Counted from the stretch's first letter, positions 11,150 through 23,010 are shown. The stretch is 64,000 nucleotides of DNA from Annona cherimola (GCA_030490835.1 CM059971.1:42828012-42892011); one strand, 5' to 3'. Notes: a model not told the origin generated them from the sequence alone. Program-made: numbers and translations.

Positions 11150-11594
11150 GGACATGAGAATGTCCTTTCCCGAGAAAGACTTATGTGATTGATGTTTAAG
11201 GACATATGAATGTCCATTTGCCAATAAGGTTATGTAAATGATGTTTTGAGACATGAAATGTCTCTTGGCTAAAGAATTTTATGATGGTTTATGTTAATGA
11301 TGTTTTGAGACATGAGATGTCTCCATTGCCTAAGTATTTATGTGGTTTTGGACGAAAAATGTCCACTAGCAACCGAATGATTTCATGTAATGGCTATGAA
11401 CATTAAAAATGTTCATATAAGATTTAAGGGAACTCATCATCAAAGGTAAAATGTATATGTTTTGCCTAAACAAGCCCAGGCGTGGCTTGTAAATGATGTT
11501 AAGTATGAATGCTTTATGAAAACGTTCAAGGACATAGAATTGTCCTCATGAACACGGAATTTCATGATGATTTTGTAGGACATATACATGTCCT
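11150..11594 (+). repeat. Array of eight GACAT-type mini stem-loops in solo LTR 1
   Basis: Short inverted repeats follow one another: 11150-11165 (GGACAT/ATGTCC form), 11200-11215, 11248-11264 and 11307-11323 (GAGACAT/ATGTCTC), 11350-11364 (GGAC/GTCC), 11398-11414 (GAACAT/ATGTTC), 11529-11546 and 11577-11594 (AGGACA/TGTCCT). Base changes on one side of a stem are matched on the other (GGACAT to GAGACAT to GAACAT), as if pairing were preserved. Further stem-loops at 11761-11777 (ATAGCC/GGCTAT), 11825-11848 (GAACTTAAT/ATTAAGTTC) and 11965-11988 (GAACTTAG/CTAAGTTC) extend the run. Confidence 0.65.
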
Positions 11595-12285
11595 TAGGAA
11601 AAAGGTATTCCCGATGTTTATAAAAAGGTTTTCAAGAAGTCTTGCCCTAAAATGCTTGCTTACTGAGTTGTCTCTCACGTTTTGTTTTCCAAACCCTTAG
11701 ACAGGTACTGAGGAGACTCAGAAGGTTGCGAACCTCAGACATGGAGGAAGGTACATGATGATAGCCTTGAAGGCTATGAGGAATGAAAAAGCATAAATAT
11801 GCTAAGGTAAGCTAATGTGTATGTGAACTTAATGAGAATATTAAGTTCTAAAAATGATTCAATGGTTGAATGTATGGATGTATGGATGTAAATTGTGATG
11901 CCTAAGTTAAGAAAACTTTCATGGCAGGAAGGCATGAAAAGATACTATGTGTTTATGTATATCCGAACTTAGCTAGAGTTCTAAGTTCCATGTGAATTAA
12001 TGACTGAATGTATGAAAGTATGATTTATACAATAATTCAGTGTATAACGACAGGCATATAAAGGTGCTATGAATGAAATGATGATTTTTATTATAAGTGA
12101 AATGTCGCAATGTATGATGATTGTCATGTCAAGATTATGAATGATGACAGATGAATAATCGAAAAAAATTCTGGACATATTCCAATTAAAAACCCGCCGC
12201 GTGATCAGGGCAACAATCCTGATTCACATTTACCAATCGATAGATCTTGAGGTAAGGAAGTGACGTCTCGGTTCGGGGCGCCACA

Positions 12286-12385
12286 ATCACGTAGCTCATC
12301 CTCCTTCTTGAGAATTGGATTAAATTCGTCAAATATAACATGAATAGATTCTTCTACTACTTGATTTCTTTTGTTGAAAACTCTA
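12286..12385 (-). pseudogene. pol: Copia M integrase-RT linker, isolated between two solo LTRs
   Basis: One hundred bases of M pol remain between the nested LTRs. On the minus strand they read VVEESIHVIFDEFNPIL, a conserved stretch just after the copia integrase, followed by KKEDELRDAD across the ATCAC site. ATCAC (12286-12290) and CTCTA (12381-12385) are the target duplications of the left and right neighbours. Confidence 0.85.
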
Positions 12386-12752
12386 TGTGGCGCCCCAGCC
12401 CGAGCGTCACAACCTTACTCCAAGATCTTATCGATTGGTAATTGTGCATCAGGATTGTTGCCCTGATCACGTGGCTGGTTCTTAATTGGATCTCGTCCAA
12501 ATTTTTTTCATTTCTTTTATCCATCATCATTTCATTTCTTTGCATTTCACTTCATTCATCTTACAAGCCACATCACGCTTGTAATAAATTGCATATATCA
12601 TTCATAACATCTCAACTTGCTCTTCTACGTTAAAGGTCCTCTTGACCTAATCATGTCCTTATCATTTCGTACATACATACATCCATTAGTTCTTAGCATA
12701 CAAGCATTCATCATCTAAGGCATTCCTTATCTCAGTCATATCATATCTATAC

Positions 12753-13269
12753 AAGGCATTTTAAATCTTTTGCCTTCTCAATCCTATAATACCTATGCAA
12801 GGTATCCTGAACATATGTACTAACAGTACCATGTCCCTTAGGGCATTCCTTTATGCTTCCACATACAAAGGATTACAAACCTTTGGAAATTCCTTTTTCC
12901 TTTCTCAGCGAGAACATGCCTTTCGTCACTTGAATTTTCCCTGCACCTGTCTAAGGGGGGAAAACAAAACATGAGTCGAAACTCAATAAGCAAGCATCTT
13001 TCATTCTCGTTTAAATGAATTTCTCTCCATTCGGTAGGAGACACTTAGCAAATGATCAACTACCAATGGAATAAAAACCTTTTCGTAAACCATTCTTGGA
13101 AACTTTTCATAAACCATTCATGAAAATCATTCATGTAAACCATTCGTAAATCCTAATTTTTAGGCATTTCATAAACATTGGATGTGCAAATGCATCATTT
13201 TCATTCATGGCATAATCCTTCATGTGAAGGTACACTAGCTCGAGGAACATACTTTCATAACATGTTCCT
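12753..13269. repeat. Mini stem-loop series in solo LTR 2
   Basis: Self-complementary stems follow closely: AAGGCA/TGCCTT at 12753-12776, ATACC/GGTAT at 12789-12805, GTAC/GTAC at 12817-12829, CAAAGG/CCTTTG at 12866-12885, and AGGAACAT/ATGTTCCT at 13243-13269. Stem sequences differ from one another and from those in solo LTR 1. Confidence 0.5.
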
Positions 13270-14936
13270 TTCCATCCTTGGCGCTGGACCTTCTGACTTG
13301 GCAACGTCAAGGGGGACTCTTTGTCCACTTACTACCTCGACTAGCCTACTTAATTTTCATTCCATGCATGACTTTCATCACCCCAGCATTATATGTCTCT
13401 TACACATGGAAACTTGTCATTCTCATGTAGAGAATTCTTTGCACCATCCATTTGAACATCGGTTCAATGAAACATCATTCAAATTCATGCTGGCATGCCA
13501 TTTTCAAATAGAGAAGAATTTTAACCAATCATTTCAATGAGTAATAAAGAGAAGAAGGAATGGTCATCCTTAAACAACTTTAGAAACACTCAAGTAAAGC
13601 AACTTGAAAGCATTTTTGCATTTGAAAATAAAATCTCATTTTCAAAGGTCCTGCTTGCTTACCTGTGGCGATCCTTTTGCCCTTCTATCCTTTCCTTGCC
13701 TTTTCCTAGATAAGTAAACATGACTACCTTATACATTTTCATCATATGTTGTGCTTGTATGTCTTGTCTTTTTCTACAATTCACATATACATGAAATATG
13801 GGTTTAATCCCATATGGTCCATAACACATTAACTTTAAATCATTCCTTCTTTGGAATGCATATCCATTTTCACCCTTGTCCATACGTATCCTTCCACATA
13901 CACCCATCTTACAACACATATCTTAGGTGTTTCTTAAAATTTCTCAAGTAAGAAACTTGTGCACCAATTCAGCATGATTAAACCCCTTAATTAACATATA
14001 ATTTAGGGTTTAATTTCAGATTTTCAATCCATTCATCATTGGGTTCCAAAACAGCAACGTTCAGACCCGTTTTTCATCCTTTCAACACCTCTTTTGATAC
14101 TTAAATCAAAATAGATTTTTAATCCATAAATTCCAGCAATTAATAATGACTTTCTTATCCCATTTTAAGTTAAATTCCATCCCAAAAATCTGAAATTTAA
14201 CACTTATCTTTATTTATTCCTTAAATTGTCCATAATGCTGAAATCATACATGTTGAACTCTCAAAATCTTGGATTATTATCAAATAAATTATTTTTGATC
14301 TGAAATTTTTATCATACCTTAATAGATTCATTCATTAATCAAAATAAATATTTTTAGTACAAAAAATCAAGCATTTATATTTATTTTGGTATTTTTACCT
14401 TCCTAGACAGCAGCATCCATTTTCAGATAGTTCAAATCACGTTAATTATTAGGTATATTTATACCCTTAAAAAATAAATTTTTATTTTTGTTGTGTGATC
14501 TTAAGGATGTCTTATATATCATATAAAAGTTTCAACTAAAAATACCTTGTATAAAAATCATTAAAAATCATTTGGTGCAGCTGATCCTGACACCCGTTCA
14601 ACCCTATCCAGGTTGATTTTTCCAGATTTTTAATTTGCAACTTTATTATCCTTTTAATCTAAAACTTTGGTGGTTTCTTAATCACACCATTATTAGTTCT
14701 CATACAAATTTTCATGCAGAAAATCTTTCATTTTCTATATCTTCCATATTTTTTGTTTTTATTCGAGATTCACTACACGTGAGTGTAGATTAAATGATAT
14801 GGGTTAATTAATTCCCAAATTAAAATTTACAAATAAATTTGATTAATTAGGAATATTTAATTCTTGAAAAATATTAATAAATCACCACATACCTGAATTT
14901 TTTGGAGAGAAATCAATCCTCAAGAAAACTTCCAAG

Positions 14937-15030
14937 ATGGCCTCCTCTTCCTTCTCTTCTCCTTCTCCTCTCTCTTTCTCTCTCTTTCCTTCTCTCTTTC
15001 TCTCTCTTGCTCTCCCTCTTGCTGGAAACG
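14937..15030. repeat. CT-rich microsatellite-like tract
   Basis: A polypyrimidine run made of CTCTCTTT and CTTCTC units inside solo LTR 2. It generates long but meaningless open frames on both strands (serine/leucine-rich and arginine/glutamate-rich). Confidence 0.7.
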
Positions 15031-15745
15031 TCCAGCCCTTGGTGCCCCTTTTTTCCTTTTATTTGCTTCCTTTCTTGCTCCCCAAGCAACCCCATGGGTA
15101 CTTAAGTAATTTCTATTTTAACCTTCTCAAATTATCCCTCTTTACTTAGCTCTTAAGTAACCTCTTTCTTGCTCTCCAAGAAGGAAAATTTTCATGATAA
15201 TTAGCTTAATCTAATCCATTCATCTCATAGTTTTCATAATTTTATTCAATCGTTTCAAGTTTCATCTCAAACCGACTTTTCTATGTCATGTTATGACCCT
15301 TTGAAATATCCCTAGAGCGTGAGATTAAAATGAATATTTATCATCTTAATCTCATCATATTTACCTTAATCGAATCTACACATTAGGTCGAGCCCATAAT
15401 CCTGAGCTTATCTTTAAAATTTCACCTTAATCTGCCTTATAGGCGTCAAGTTATGAATTTTCTACATTTTCCAACATAATTCCATAATTATCATTTTAAT
15501 TTTCATAAATTAAATTATGAAAATTAAAATAATTATTCATGCCACATTATCATCTTCTAATCCTCATTAAGCCCCTTGGTCATCTCGACTCTCATTAGCC
15601 TATGACGATTAATCTTAATCACCATTCTTAATCATAACCCTAATTGTAAAATATCATTAAATCATAAAATCAACCAAATCATACATAATTCATATTTATA
15701 TGCCAAATGCATATATATGAGCTCTACTTGGTTGTGGGTATCACA

Positions 15746-16760
15746 CTCTATATGCTTTACTATTTGATGAATATCCAAGAAATATTGTCTCATCACTTTT
15801 GGCATCTAATTTTTCTAAGTTTGTTTTTCCATTATTCAAAACATAACAAATACAGCCAAAGCATGAAAATATGAAATATTTGATTTTCTACCTTTCCATA
15901 ACTCATACGATGTCTTTTTCAAGATTACTCTTATGATAACTCAGTATAGTACATGACATGCTATACTTATAGTTTTTCCTCAAAATTTCTTGAATAATTT
16001 ATTTTCATTTAGCATAGTTCTAGTCATCTTTTGTATTATTCTATTTTTCCTTTCAACTAGCCTGTTTTGGTGGGGAGTCCTTGGTGCAGAAAATGTATGA
16101 TGAATTTCTTTTTCATTACAAAATTCTATAGATCGTTTGTTTTCAAATTCACCACCATGATCACTTTTAATCGATATGATTGTATTTTACTTTTCATTTT
16201 GCACCAAATTTGAGAAAGTAACAAACATTGAGAAGGCTTCATCTTTGCTAGCTAAAAGTATTATCCATGTGATCTTTAAAAATCATCAACAACGACAAAT
16301 ACATACTTCTTCCCTCCAAGAGTCAAGATGTCGGATGACCCATATAGATCCATGTGTAATAGTTCAAGTGGCCTTGTCGTTGACATTTCATTTTTAGAAG
16401 AAAATAGTATTTTGGGTTGCTTGGACAGTTGATATGCTTTGCAAATTTTATATTTCTCATATTTAAGCTTTGGTAATCCTTCTACCGGCTCTTTTTCACA
16501 TGGTCTTAATGTTTGACATATTTATATGTCCAAGTCTTTTATACCAAACCCATGGATCATTATCAATGGTCATAAGACATTGTTCATCCAGTTCATCAAG
16601 GGAAACCAAATATATATTTTCGTATCTTTTGTCACTAAAGACTATGGGATCTCCATCAAAGGCATTGCATATAAAAGATTCAAACATAACTTTGTAGCCT
16701 TTGTCACATAATTGACTAATGCTCATTAAATTATGTTGAGTCTTTTAACAAATAGCACAT
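15746..16760 (-). pseudogene. pol: Copia M integrase (GAG_pre-integrase and DDE core)
   Basis: Minus-strand reading from 16726 gives the pre-integrase domain with VWYKRLGHINMSNIK. The integrase core follows: HMDLYGSSDILTLGGKKY near 16340 (first Asp), SDHGGEFEN near 16150 (second Asp) and FSAPRTPHQNRLVERKNR near 16050 (catalytic Glu). All three acidic residues are present, but the frame is broken by stops and shifts. Integrase inserts the cDNA copy into the chromosome. The C-terminal part continues across solo LTR 2 at 12385. Confidence 0.8.
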
Positions 16761-17248
16761 CCTCAATACATGCATTTGAAATACCATAAACATTGGCCTT
16801 ACCTTTCATCTTACCTTTTTCATTGTTTTCAAATGCAACAATTCAGTCATTACATGGTTTGATATTATGAAAGTCTTTTTTTTCCTATCATATGTCTTGA
16901 GCAACCACTGTCCATGAACCATATGTTGATGACTTTTGCTTTAAGACATGTCTATAAAGAATTTCACATAGAGCTTATCTCTTTTGTACCTTTTTTATGA
17001 GTCCATTTGGGTTAGTGAGTTATTGGAGTCTACATTGCTCTACTTTGGAAGGCACAAATTTAATATTTTTTGGTACTCAAACCAATTTGGCATCTTGGTC
17101 ATGTAATTTCTTTACTCTTTATAGATAAATTTTATGACCCAATTTGTTACAGAAATTGCATGCCCTTGGAAGTTTTGGAGTAGGGCTCCATGTATTATGT
17201 GATTCCCAAGTTGGCCTTTTAGTCCAAGCAATGTAATTCACTCTTGGT
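16761..17248 (-). pseudogene. pol: Copia M protease-region remnant
   Basis: Located between gag and the pre-integrase domain, where the aspartic protease of a copia element belongs. The minus-strand frames are broken and I could not place the catalytic DTGA motif with confidence, so this is assigned by position. Confidence 0.4.
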
Positions 17249-18880
17249 TTATGAAAAAGTGGTCTTGACTTGGTTTTTACCTAATTTCGAAGCATTTGAT
17301 TTACTGCTTTCACCTTGGTGAAATGTGGAATACCCGAGTCCCCTTTCGTTATTTTGGGTAGTCATATTTAAAAAAAAAATTACACTTTTTCCTGGGTTAG
17401 AGAATTTGGTTAATGATTCATTTTCTTTCTTTAGCCTTTTAACTTTGTCTGTCAAGACATTTTTCTCATCTACCAAGCGGTTAACTCTTTCGGCTAATTT
17501 TCCATTCACAATGATAATTGAGTCACACTGTCGTTTCTTTAATGTGAATTTACTGCCTAGCTTCTTAATTTCATCATATAATGAATTATGCACTTGTTAT
17601 AATTCATCTAACTCAGCACATCTGAGACAATCATGAGTAGAGGAGTAGATAGACTTTGTATTAGAGTGATTGAGTATAGAGGTTACCTCTTCACCATTGG
17701 TGCAATTTGTTGATGCAGTTTGTCCATCTATTACTTCAGTTGCAGTTGAGCAAATCATATTGTTTTCTTCCTCAATCCTTGCCATACAACATATTCGAGC
17801 ACAATTTGTTGTCTCATTGTCTTCAATTTGATAAGCTACTCATTGTAGATGTTTCCTTATTTACATACATTTCTCTACCCTTTGACTTCTGAAATTTCCT
17901 ATTTTTGTTTCTGTCTTTCTTCTCTTATCGTTCTTTTGATTTGTTTTCTTCTAGTGTAGGACATTGGGCTTGTATATGTCTCACTCCATCACACTTATAA
18001 TATTCAGTCATTTCCTTCTTCTTTTCCTTTCTATTTCTCTCCTTAAATCCCTTGAAGTTCTTTTCTTTTCTTAGGAACTTTCTAACTTTTCTAGTAAGTA
18101 GAGCAATCTCTTCGTCATCATTCCGAGAGAATGAGGTGGACTCATCTGAGTTCTGCGTAGCTTTCAAAGCGATAGCTCTTTTCCTTTTGTGATGTTCCTC
18201 ATTCCTTCTCTTTATTAATTCATGAGACATAATAGAACTGATAAGATCTTTCAGCTTTAACGTATTTAGATCCTTTACTTCTTCAATAGATGTGACCTTT
18301 GGGGTCCATGACTCGAGTAGAACTCTTAAAATCTTCATGACCTATTCAGATTCAGAAATTATTTTTCCAAGGCCTTTTAATGCATTAGTAATCTTGAAAA
18401 ACCTTGCAAACATTTTAGATATATTTTCAGTATTTAGCATTTTTAAACCTTCTAGCTCTCCAATCAGTATATTTATTCTCATCCTCTGGACTTGAGAAGT
18501 TCCCTCATATATTGATGTCAATGTGTCCCATATTTCTTTGGCTGTTTGATAAGAGAATACTCTATCATACTCTGTAGCAGTTAAGGCACAAAAGAGAGAG
18601 TTCATTGCCTTGGCATTTCTCTTTACAGTTCTAACTTTTTCCTCAGTCCATTCAAATGCTCTTTCACCAATTGGTAGAGTAACTCCGTCTACTTATTATG
18701 ACTTATTATAGCAATCTAGGAGTCCATATCAGTAGCCATAATAAGTTGTTTCATTCTCAACTTCTAGCAACCGAAGTTACTTCCATCAAATAATGGTGGT
18801 CTAGTAAATGGCTGTCATTCAGCAAAAGCAAGAGTGGAAGTTGATTAGGATGTCATTTAAAATAAGATCTCTTTGGTAGA
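17249..18880 (-). pseudogene. gag: Copia M gag (UBN2 and CCHC)
   Basis: Open pieces at 18342-18605 (UBN2: TAKEIWDTLTSIYEGTSQVQ), 17925-18338 (KILRVLLESWTPKVTSIEE, then a damaged zinc knuckle YYKCDGVRHIQAQC in which the usual Gly-His spacing is altered), 17597-17785 and 17249-17593 (lysine-rich coiled-coil C-terminal part). The series lies directly downstream of the PBS at 18894-18905, in the expected order. Several stops break it. It is closely similar to the gag remnant of M2 at 45466-46640. Confidence 0.8.
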
Positions 18881-18893
18881 AACTCAAAGACCT

Positions 18894-18905
18894 GCTCTGA
18901 TACCA
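18894..18905 (-). other. Primer binding site of copia M
   Basis: GCTCTGATACCA on the plus strand; on the element's strand TGGTATCAGAGC, complementary to the initiator methionine tRNA 3' end. It lies two bases from the LTR end at 18908. Confidence 0.85.
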
Positions 18906-18907
18906 CT

Positions 18908-20451
18908 TGTTAGTCCCAAGTTTGTGGCAAAACCTAAGAGAGGAGGGGTGAATTGGGTTCTTGAAAATTCTTTCGTAATTAGAAACTTAACACCTTGATA
19001 ATTTTAGTCCCCTTGAATGAAAAATATGAAATATAAAATCAATTAAAAATAAACCCAAGAAATTATAGTAGTTCGGGATAACCCTCCCTACTCTACTCCT
19101 CCATAATAATACAAACGGAGCCCTTATTCTCTCTAGATTCCAGCTCTAGGGGGCCTTATACAAACTTAGCACAAGTAGGTGATGAGTTACACTCTAATCA
19201 CACGCTACTTTGCCTTCACTTGGTCTTAGTCTCCAATACTAAACCAAGTGGAACACAAATGATTAATAAAGTAAAACTGATGCTACACTTTACAAATGTG
19301 TACAAAATAAATTTCTGCGTAGAGAAGAACTTGTAGAAGGAGTTGATGATAAAGCAATTCAGCACTTGCAATTTTTCACTAAGTTCTTCTTGAAAACTTT
19401 CTTTTAGATCACATAAATGCTTGAAAATAAAAAGTTGAATTCAATTAATTTCATCTCTCTTTTCTTTCCCGTTCATTTGAAGTGTCTTAAATAAGGGAGA
19501 GTAAATTCAAACGTTTGAAGGTAAGTGCTACGCATTTAATGCACCAACATTCAAATTTTTCCAACCATTGCAATTCAAGTTGCACTTGGAGTCGACCTGG
19601 CATGCAACTTCATTCAAGTTACAAACTGGAGTCGACTTGGGTTGCGAATTCGATCTTCAGTTCTTTAGTCAAGTTCTAGACTTGAGTCAACTTGTCTTAA
19701 ACTTGACCTAAGTCGCAAGTGAGGTCAACTTGGGTTATGACTTCACTACCTATTTGATTTCTTAGAACTTTGACATAATGTGATCTTCATTTGCTTATTT
19801 ATCTTTCTTTATTTATTCATAATTCATGCTTATAAACCTTCATTTGTATTTGAGATCTAGTCATTCTTCTTGATACTTGAGCTTAGTCAATATCTCTCAA
19901 GCATTTGATAAAAACTTAATGTAACTTTTGCTCAAGCCTATCATTCTTCCATGATTTGGACTTTGTCTTTCTGAGTATAGTGTTTAGGATCAACTTGATT
20001 TACTATTCCATTCAAGTCGAGGGTATGAGTCAACTTCAGATGCAACTTCACCCAAGTCGCATGACGAGGTCGATTTGGAATGCGACTTAACATTGTTAGC
20101 TTCAACTCTAGTCCCTGAAGATATCCCAAGTCGCTAATAGAGTCGACTTGATGTTGCGACTTCACCTAAGTCGCATGCGAAGTCAACTTCAGTTGTGATT
20201 TCGTCTGCTCAAGTGTCCACATTTCAGCACTGTCGAAAAATGAGAGCCTCGAAGTCAATGCTGAAGTTGACTTCACCGAAGTTGATCCCTGCGTCAACTT
20301 GGCATGCGACTTGACCTACCAAGCTTTTGATCTTTGAATTTTGTAATCCTTGAAACCACTTAACACCTTTGTTAGTTCCTTGATATTGCTTAAATTAAGT
20401 TGTTAATCATCAAAATATGAATTGTGCTTAATTTTCCATTTGTTTACAACA
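18908..20451 (-). repeat. 5' LTR of copia M (about 1.54 kb)
   Basis: Plus-strand ends are TGTTAGTCCCAAG and TTTACAACA. It resembles the LTRs of M2 (39945 onward and up to 48091), including the GGAGGGGTGAATTGGG motif near the inner end and two clusters of AAGTCGCA/GTCGACTT repeats at about 19575-19740 and 19990-20310. The right end is followed by AGGAT, whose partner on the other side is lost. Confidence 0.75.
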
Positions 20452-20686
20452 AGGATGAGAGAATAATATTATATATATTTTAGGGGAAGAAGTATTTTCA
20501 TACATAGAGAGAGAATGCATCTATATGGGGAGCATTTTGGAATTAATGTATATATCATATCATATGTGAGTGTATAGTTTTCAAATTTTTTATTAAGAAA
20601 ATAATCATCATATTCATGTTGGCACGATTATTTGGGAAGAGAAAATGTTTCGATTAAATTTTATCAATCATCAATAGGGGAGAGAT
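20452..20686 (+). other. 3' internal remnant of copia P with polypurine tract
   Basis: The only part of P's internal region right of M. It is AT-rich, without coding sense, and ends ATCAATAGGGGAGAGAT directly before the 3' LTR; the GGGGAGAGA run is the polypurine tract that primes plus-strand synthesis in this family. Confidence 0.65.
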
Positions 20687-21785
20687 TGTAGATCATATGC
20701 TTACTTTAAGAAAGATTATTTTGATTTTAATGATTAATAAGTCATTTAAATATCATTAAAAAAGATCTAATGAATATGTGTAAGTGTACTCATATATTAT
20801 GGTTCCGATTATATGTATAAATACGAAATATAAGATAACATATATGGTTCCATATATAACAAGTTCAAATAAAGTCTCATCCCGAGTCGACTTCATTTGA
20901 AACTTCAACAATAGAAAAATGGACAGCGTATTTTAACAAGACAAAGTCGTACTCGAAGTTAACTCCATATGTGACTTGAGTAAAGTTTCACCCCAAGTTA
21001 ACTCCACTTGCAAATTCATGTTATAATGATAAAAAATATTGAATGTTAGAGCATTAAAAGCATGTCAACCACTACTCCAATGGATAGATCTTCTTCTCTT
21101 TTATATACATCATTCAAGTATGACCATAAGCAACGGTTGAAATACAAAATAAGCTTACACTTTCTAATATTCAAAAGTGTTGACATCATTTAAATAACTA
21201 TTATGTTTCTACTTCAAGTGAACTTACAAAATCATCTTCTTCACATAACAAAAAGCTTCTTAAGCAAATTGATTACACGTTGTAAAATGTAAATTCTCTT
21301 TTATTTATTTTATTTTGGATTGTTTCCTTAGATTAGTATTGAAGACCGAATCCAAGAAGAAGCAAAACAAGGAGTTAATTTAAATTTTTCTCATCAACTA
21401 ATTTCCTTGATTGGTTTGAGTTTGTCTTACCAATATATTAGACTTGGTTAATTTGAATTAATCTTACCAACAAGTAACTATTGTATATATCCTCTAAAGC
21501 TAGAATCTAAAAGAGAACTGAAGCTCTAAGTTGTAACTTTTGTATGATAGTAAAACTCAGACACAAGAAGTGTGTTCTTGAAAGATTGGAATAGGAATAT
21601 TGCCTGAACAACAATAGCTTGTCGTGTTATCTTTGTTGATTCTCTTGCTCTCTTGCATTATCTCTACTTATGTCATTCAAAGGGAATTAATTAGACAGGA
21701 GTTAAGCGTTAAGTTACCAAAGAATCTTTTAATAATCTAATTTACCACTCCGTTCTTGAGTTAAACCTACAACTTAAGACCAACA
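20687..21785 (+). repeat. 3' LTR of copia P (1099 bp)
   Basis: Begins TGTAGATCATATGC and ends AGACCAACA, followed by GATAT, the match of the duplication at 2655-2659. It aligns with the 5' LTR with many differences. Confidence 0.85.
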
Positions 21786-23010
21786 GATATAACATTTAAA
21801 ACAACCTTTATGTTAGTAAGGAACCTTCAAAGACATAATTTTAGGAACTTCATTTTTAGAATTAATCAAATATTTTACAGAAAAAAATGAAGGAATTACA
21901 ATAAATAATTTTAAAAACTTATTTTTAGCTTCATTTGAAAACCCAAAAAGAAAGATATAAACTTACTAAAAAATCGCTAACTACAAGCTTAATAACCCAA
22001 AAACAAAAACACTTGAATTACTTAAAAGAAAAATTAAAATTCAAAAGTACAAAAGAACAACTTAAAAACCCAAAAATCTAAAGAAAAATAAGTATGTGCA
22101 GACTTTCCTAATGCATTCTAGGAAAGAAAACGTAAAGTAGATCTCTTATACGAACCAAACTTTAATGAAAACCAAATACCTACGACCAATTCAAATGAAC
22201 AAAGAAACATTGAAATATTACAAAACACAATAAAAGATGTGCTTAATAAAAAAAATTAATCAAACCATTAAAATCATCATGGTTTTGTGCAGCTTTTTAT
22301 ATCTAAAAGGATTCTGAAATAGAAAGAAGAAGCCCGAGACTAATAATCAACTATAAACCTCTAAACAACACATTAAAATGGATAAAATATCCAATCCTTA
22401 ACAAAAGGATCTTTTACAAAGGATAATGAATGCAACAATTTATTCAAAATTTGACATGAAATCAAGATTTTGACAAATATAAACTTAAGAAAAATATAAA
22501 TACAAGACCGCATTTATAGTACCATTTGGACAATATGAATACAATGTAATGTTATTTGGACTTAAAAATGCACCTTCTGAATTTCAAAAAAAAAAATTAT
22601 GAATGACGTTCAATCTTCATACAGAATTTTCAATTGCTTTTATTGACGATGTGCTAATATCTTCATAAACAATATAATAACATTTCAAACATCTAAACAT
22701 TTTCCTTGAAGTAATTCAGAAAAATGGATTAATAGTCTCAAAAACAAAATATTTGCTTTTTCAAACAAAAATTAGATTTTTAGAACATGAAATTTATCAA
22801 AATACAATAACCCCAATACAAAGATCACTAAATTTGGAAGTAAATTTCCAAATAAAATAATAGACAAAACTCAACTATAAAAATTTTTAGGAACATTAAA
22901 ATGTGCATCCAAATTTTAGGACGATACGTAAACCTCTGTACCAAAGATTGAAAAAGAAAAATCCACCACAATAAATAGAACAACATAAAAATTATCCAAT
23001 AAGTTAAGAA
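21786..23010 (+). pseudogene. Endogenous caulimovirid pol fragment (protease to RT), decayed
   Basis: Plus-strand frames give a run of pararetrovirus RT-like pieces: an upstream segment resembling the protease-RT junction (21790-22240), FGLKNAPSEFQKK near 22560, the catalytic box AFIDDVLISS near 22640-22665, and KTKYLLFQTKIRFLEHEIY near 22740-22800. RNase H is not recognisable after 23000. Stops and shifts are frequent. The motifs fit plant Caulimoviridae better than Ty3, judged from memory. The fragment continues left of copia P at 2430-2659, so P landed inside it. Confidence 0.65.

Larger units (their letters stand above)
6670..12285 (+). mobile_element. Solo Ty3 (Tekay-family) LTR 1, 5.6 kb, nested in copia M
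   Basis: Starts TGTGAAACCCTAACCC and ends GGGGCGCCACA, the same termini as the LTRs of the chromovirus at 25081-39887 read in the opposite direction. Flanked by ATCAC on both sides. There is no PBS, PPT or pol between the ends, so it is best read as a solo LTR left by recombination between two LTRs. It is unusually long even after subtracting the 411-bp foldback element at 7807-8217. The interior contains two runs of short stem-loops (9569-9761 and 11150-11988) and a repeated CTGCGGTCTGTG motif. It has no convincing coding frame. Confidence 0.8.
12386..15745 (-). mobile_element. Solo Ty3 (Tekay-family) LTR 2, 3.36 kb, nested in copia M
   Basis: In the orientation given it starts TGTGGCGCCCCAGCCCGAGCG and ends GTGGGTATCACA, the inverse orientation of solo LTR 1. 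It is flanked by CTCTA at 12381-12385 and 15746-15750. The first 150 bases align by eye with the starts of the full-length element's LTRs (GAGCGTCAC, ATTGTTGCCCTGATCACG). No internal retroelement domains occur, so it is a solo LTR. It shows its own series of mini stem-loops at 12753-13269 and a CT-rich tract at 14937-15030. Confidence 0.8.
5700..20451 (-). mobile_element. Copia element M (SIRE-like), minus strand, lacking its 3' end
   Basis: Reading leftward from a complete 5' LTR (18908-20451): PBS, gag, GAG_pre-integrase, integrase core, then RT. The order is interrupted by two long Ty3-type solo LTRs (6670-12285 and 12386-15745). At each site removing the insert plus one copy of its TSD makes the integrase-RT linker read on in a single frame (for example AYRVFNKRNQ across 15750/12385). 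The element stops inside RT after LFLGLQI near 5722; RNase H, PPT and 3' LTR are absent. It is nested in copia P. Confidence 0.8.
2660..21785 (+). mobile_element. Copia element P (SIRE-like), plus strand, gutted and nested
   Basis: Two related LTRs in the same orientation (2660-3676 and 20687-21785) are flanked by the exact 5-bp duplication GATAT at 2655-2659 and 21786-21790. A degenerate PBS follows the left LTR, a gag remnant follows that, and a purine tract lies directly before the right LTR. Nearly all of its pol is missing. The space between is occupied by the minus-strand copia M and the two long LTRs nested in M. A single deletion from P gag into M RT would explain the missing P pol and the missing M 3' end. 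Confidence 0.8.

Noticed and set aside
13178..13540. 120-codon plus-strand frame
   Set aside because: It lies wholly within solo LTR 2, contains no recognised motif and overlaps stem-loop sequence.
14902..15149. Overlapping open frames rich in Ser/Leu (plus) and Arg/Glu (minus)
   Set aside because: They are produced by the CT-rich tract in solo LTR 2 and have no domain or codon structure.
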